A DNA stretch of 7,343 nt, taken from contig JAIRSV010000170.1 of the NCBI GenBank assembly GCA_031255275.1, forward strand, positions 1-7,343, written 5' to 3'. The notes below the pieces were generated by a model. The model ran no database searches. It saw only the letters and a program-made list of their open reading frames with translations, and was not told the origin of the DNA. Below, piece after piece: positions 6,345 through 7,343 of this stretch. The translations under genes were made by a program, and so were the position numbers. The stretch is from Proteiniphilum sp. Lineage in GTDB: Bacteria > Bacteroidota > Bacteroidia > Bacteroidales > Dysgonomonadaceae. Each line of letters starts with the position of its first letter. Position 1 is the first letter of the stretch.

Positions 6345-6793
6345 TCCGTTTCCGTTTTATCCTGCTCCCCGCCATAGGGGAATACGTCCATGATGGCCGT
6401 TTCCGTTACCGCGGCAATGGCATAGTCGATCATGGTCTTTTTCATTTCCGTCTCCACGATTTCCACGGCCTCTTTCAGCGAGGAGGACTGCACCAGCATG
6501 TTGACGGCAGTTTTCTTTTCCGAACCGTTTTTTTCGTCGAGCGTAATGAAATAGAGCCTCACCTTATAGTAACGGTCTCCCGTCTCATTGAAGAACGATT
6601 CCGTATACTTCACCCGTTTGATGTCGGATATGGAGAATTCGCCCGAAAGAAAGGGTTTGATCTCCTCAATAATCCTGGCCTCCGCTTCGGTGAACGACAG
6701 TGCGTCTACCAGATAAGGTTCCGTAACGGCTTTCCTCATGCCGGTTTCCAGCATCTTCTCATACCTTATCTTGCACTCAAACCAATTATACAT
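6341..6793 (-). CDS. DUF4494-domain protein, function unknown
   Basis: A 150-residue protein that I recognise as the Bacteroidetes DUF4494 family from its start MYNWFECKIRYEKMLETGMR, the block VTEPYLVDALSFTEAEARII (23-42) and the end ETAIMDVFPY (131-140). It is charged and soluble, with no signal peptide, membrane segment or recognisable catalytic motif, so it is probably cytoplasmic. The middle reads as alternating beta strands (YYKVRLYFITLDE) followed by a helix (SLKEAVEIVETEMKKTMIDY). It is full length, begins at an ATG behind an AT-rich stretch without a Shine-Dalgarno sequence, and ends in a 4-nt overlap with yggS. The tight pairing suggests a link to PLP homeostasis or simply a shared housekeeping operon; no function can be assigned. 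Confidence 0.9.
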   Translation of the reverse strand: MYNWFECKIRYEKMLETGMRKAVTEPYLVDALSFTEAEARIIEEIKPFLSGEFSISDIKRVKYTESFFNETGDRYYKVRLYFITLDEKNGSEKKTAVNMLVQSSSLKEAVEIVETEMKKTMIDYAIAAVTETAIMDVFPYGGEQDKTETE

Positions 6794-6826
6794 ATATATA
6801 TTCCGCTAAATTAGTCCGTCACATTC

Positions 6827-6846
6827 CTTTGCAACGCGGTGCAAAG
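6827..6846. repeat. Inverted repeat overlapping the promoter of the DUF4494-yggS operon
   Basis: CTTTGCA (6827-6833) and TGCAAAG (6840-6846) are perfect 7-bp arms around 6 nt. The right arm shares five bases with the candidate -7 box and the left arm falls near or just past the predicted transcription start. It could be an operator or a 5'-end RNA hairpin. Confidence 0.45.
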
Positions 6847-6849
6847 TTA
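6842..6849 (-). promoter_or_regulatory. Candidate -7 box for the DUF4494-yggS operon
   Basis: Minus-strand TAACTTTG (6849-6842) matches TAnnTTTG exactly and lies about 49 bp upstream of the DUF4494 ATG. At the expected -33 position there is only a T-rich stretch (TTTTT, 6873-6869), so the -33 match is weak. Position and -7 fit make this the likely operon promoter. Confidence 0.5.
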
Positions 6850-7014
6850 TGACTTTCCCTCTAAAACGAAAAATTAATTCGGAATTGAACCGGTACGCGT
6901 CCCGGCTGTGCCGTAACTCACGTGCTGTGTGCGTGTTATTCATGCTGCGCGTCCGGCTCAATATTCAAATGAAAAATTACTGCTGCGAAAGTTCTTTTTT
7001 ACAAAAAACTTCCT
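6850..7014. other. Intergenic stretch without a recognisable gene
   Basis: I see no convincing gene, tRNA or conserved RNA here. It holds an imperfect direct repeat, CGCGTCCCGGCT (6896-6907) and CGCGTCCGGCT (6948-6958), 52 bp apart. It also holds an AT-rich near-palindrome with TTTTTT and AAAAAA arms (6995-7008). Short reading frames here look accidental. It separates the minus-strand promoter at 6842-6849 from a plus-strand promoter-like site at 7015-7022. Confidence 0.4.
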
Positions 7015-7022
7015 TAGATTTG
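7015..7022 (+). promoter_or_regulatory. Plus-strand -7-like box upstream of the repeat ORF
   Basis: TAGATTTG matches TAnnTTTG exactly on the plus strand, 79 bp before the ATG at 7101. The -33 region at 19-nt spacing is TTCT, a poor match. A TAnnTTTG box is expected by chance about once per 4 kb per strand, so this is suggestive only. If real, it makes 6842-7022 a divergent promoter region. Confidence 0.3.
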
Positions 7023-7100
7023 CAAACGCTTCACGGCGCTTGAGAATCGCCTGTTCACATATATAATAAATCCCTTATGGAATGACCGTTCGGAAACAAC

Positions 7101-7343
7101 ATGCCCTCTTCGCGGGAACCGGCTTCGCCGGCTCCGGTAGCTGTCCGGAATACAGGATTTTACATCCCGGTCAAACTGCCGGAAGCTTCCCCGGACAGTT
7201 TGGAAGTTCCCGTAAACTTTTTGGGAACCCCCAAATGCTTTTTGGGAACTCCCAAATACCTTTTGGGAACCCCCAAATGCTTTTCGGGAACCCCCAAATA
7301 CCTTTCGGGAACCCCCAAATGCTTTTCGGGAACCCCCAAATAC
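7101..7343 (+). CDS. Possible repeat protein with GTP-ending heptapeptides, partial at the window edge
   Basis: An ATG at 7101 opens a frame with no stop through the 81 codons to the edge. The unique N-terminus begins MPSSREPASPAPVAVRN, and the following PVKLPEASPDSLEVPVNFLG leads into heptapeptides: KCFLGTP, KYLLGTP, KCFSGTP, KYLSGTP, KCFSGTP. The two units before the regular ones (PDSLEVP, VNFLGTP) keep Leu and Pro at the same places, which hints at selection on protein sequence. Against it, the array is open in all six frames, so openness within it means little. Variation in this frame (Cys/Tyr, Phe/Leu, Leu/Ser) is not conservative, and there is no Shine-Dalgarno sequence. A two-codon ORF (ATG GAA TGA, 7076-7084) precedes it. 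I recognise no family and infer no function. A minus-strand coding alternative is equally long and overlaps it. Confidence 0.33.
   Translation, partial: MPSSREPASPAPVAVRNTGFYIPVKLPEASPDSLEVPVNFLGTPKCFLGTPKYLLGTPKCFSGTPKYLSGTPKCFSGTPKY
7115..7135. repeat. GC-rich hairpin
   Basis: CCGGC-TTC-GCCGG (7119-7131) is a perfect 5-bp stem with a 3-nt loop. Past one A/C mismatch (7118 with 7132) the stem extends by GGA (7115-7117) with TCC (7133-7135). No T-run is adjacent on either strand, so it does not look like a simple terminator. Confidence 0.5.
7141..7201. repeat. Nested inverted repeats leading into the tandem array
   Basis: CTGTCCGG (7141-7148) and CCGGACAG (7191-7198) are perfect 8-bp inverted repeats 42 bp apart. 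A competing inner hairpin uses AAACTG (7173-7178) with CAGTTT (7196-7201), plus CCGG with CCGG, around the 10-bp palindrome GGAAGCTTCC (7181-7190). The right arm is shared, so the two folds are mutually exclusive. They sit directly upstream of the first 21-bp unit. Confidence 0.5.
7202..7343. repeat. 21-bp tandem repeat array with alternating unit types, cut by the window edge
   Basis: Units begin at 7223, 7244, 7265, 7286, 7307 and 7328, an exact 21-bp period. A degenerate unit lies at 7202-7222 and the last is cut after 16 bases. The core is GGGAACCCCCAAAT. The tail alternates strictly between GCTTTT(T/C) and ACCTTT(T/C), so the true period is 42 bp. TTTGGG-N4-CCCAAA is a perfect 6-bp dyad in the first three units, and TTCGGG replaces TTTGGG in the last three. 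There are no unique spacers, so it is not CRISPR. The length is a multiple of three and of about two DNA helical turns. Confidence 0.92.

Noticed and set aside
6849..7043. A 64-codon plus-strand frame in the intergenic region
   Set aside because: It starts inside the minus-strand promoter, spans the plus-strand promoter-like box and shows no domain or sensible composition.
7062..7067. TATAAT, an E. coli-like -10 box
   Set aside because: Bacteroidetes housekeeping promoters use TAnnTTTG, and no -35 TTGACA is placed upstream. Likely chance in an AT-rich stretch.
7076..7084. ATG GAA TGA as a regulatory mini-ORF
   Set aside because: A two-codon frame without a ribosome-binding site or a convincing downstream partner is expected by chance.
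7202..7343. CRISPR array
   Set aside because: The units are directly contiguous with no unique spacers, the period is too short, and no cas gene is seen.

Overview
The window looks like chromosome from a member of the Bacteroidales (Bacteroides/Parabacteroides-like). Three things point there. There is a DUF4494 protein, a family I know only from Bacteroidetes. Shine-Dalgarno sequences are mostly absent. Several -7 boxes of the Bacteroidetes form TAnnTTTG lie upstream of genes. All seven confident genes are on the minus strand, so transcription runs from high to low coordinates.

In transcription order: (1) 6793-5682 holds a DUF4494 protein and a YggS-family PLP protein, joined by a 4-nt GTGA overlap and preceded by a candidate promoter with an inverted repeat over its -7 box. 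(2) 5564-3005 holds a dihydroorotate-dehydrogenase-like flavoprotein in which the usual catalytic Cys is Met, then OxyR with both redox cysteines, then a small HD-domain hydrolase. The gaps are 31 and 69 bp, and the promoter ahead of the first gene has a near-perfect palindrome exactly between its -33 and -7 boxes. (3) 2867-158 holds grpE and dnaJ, coupled with one base between stop and start, followed after 48 bp by an AraC-type regulator. Much of the window is therefore stress and housekeeping: chaperones, a peroxide sensor, PLP homeostasis.

The two ends are the unusual parts. The left end (1-157), downstream of the araC gene, holds three perfect hairpins within about 110 bp. The right end (7101-7343) is the least explained region. 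It has a GC-rich block of palindromes followed by a tandem array with an exact 21-bp period. Units alternate between two types, giving a 42-bp higher-order repeat, and the array runs off the window. Each unit carries an inverted repeat, TTTGGG-N4-CCCAAA or a one-base variant. The array is open in all six frames. A plus-strand ORF starting at 7101 reads it as heptapeptides ending in GTP, and a minus-strand frame also reads through it to a stop at 7014. Whether it is a coding repeat, an array of protein-binding sites or an RNA hairpin array cannot be settled from this window.
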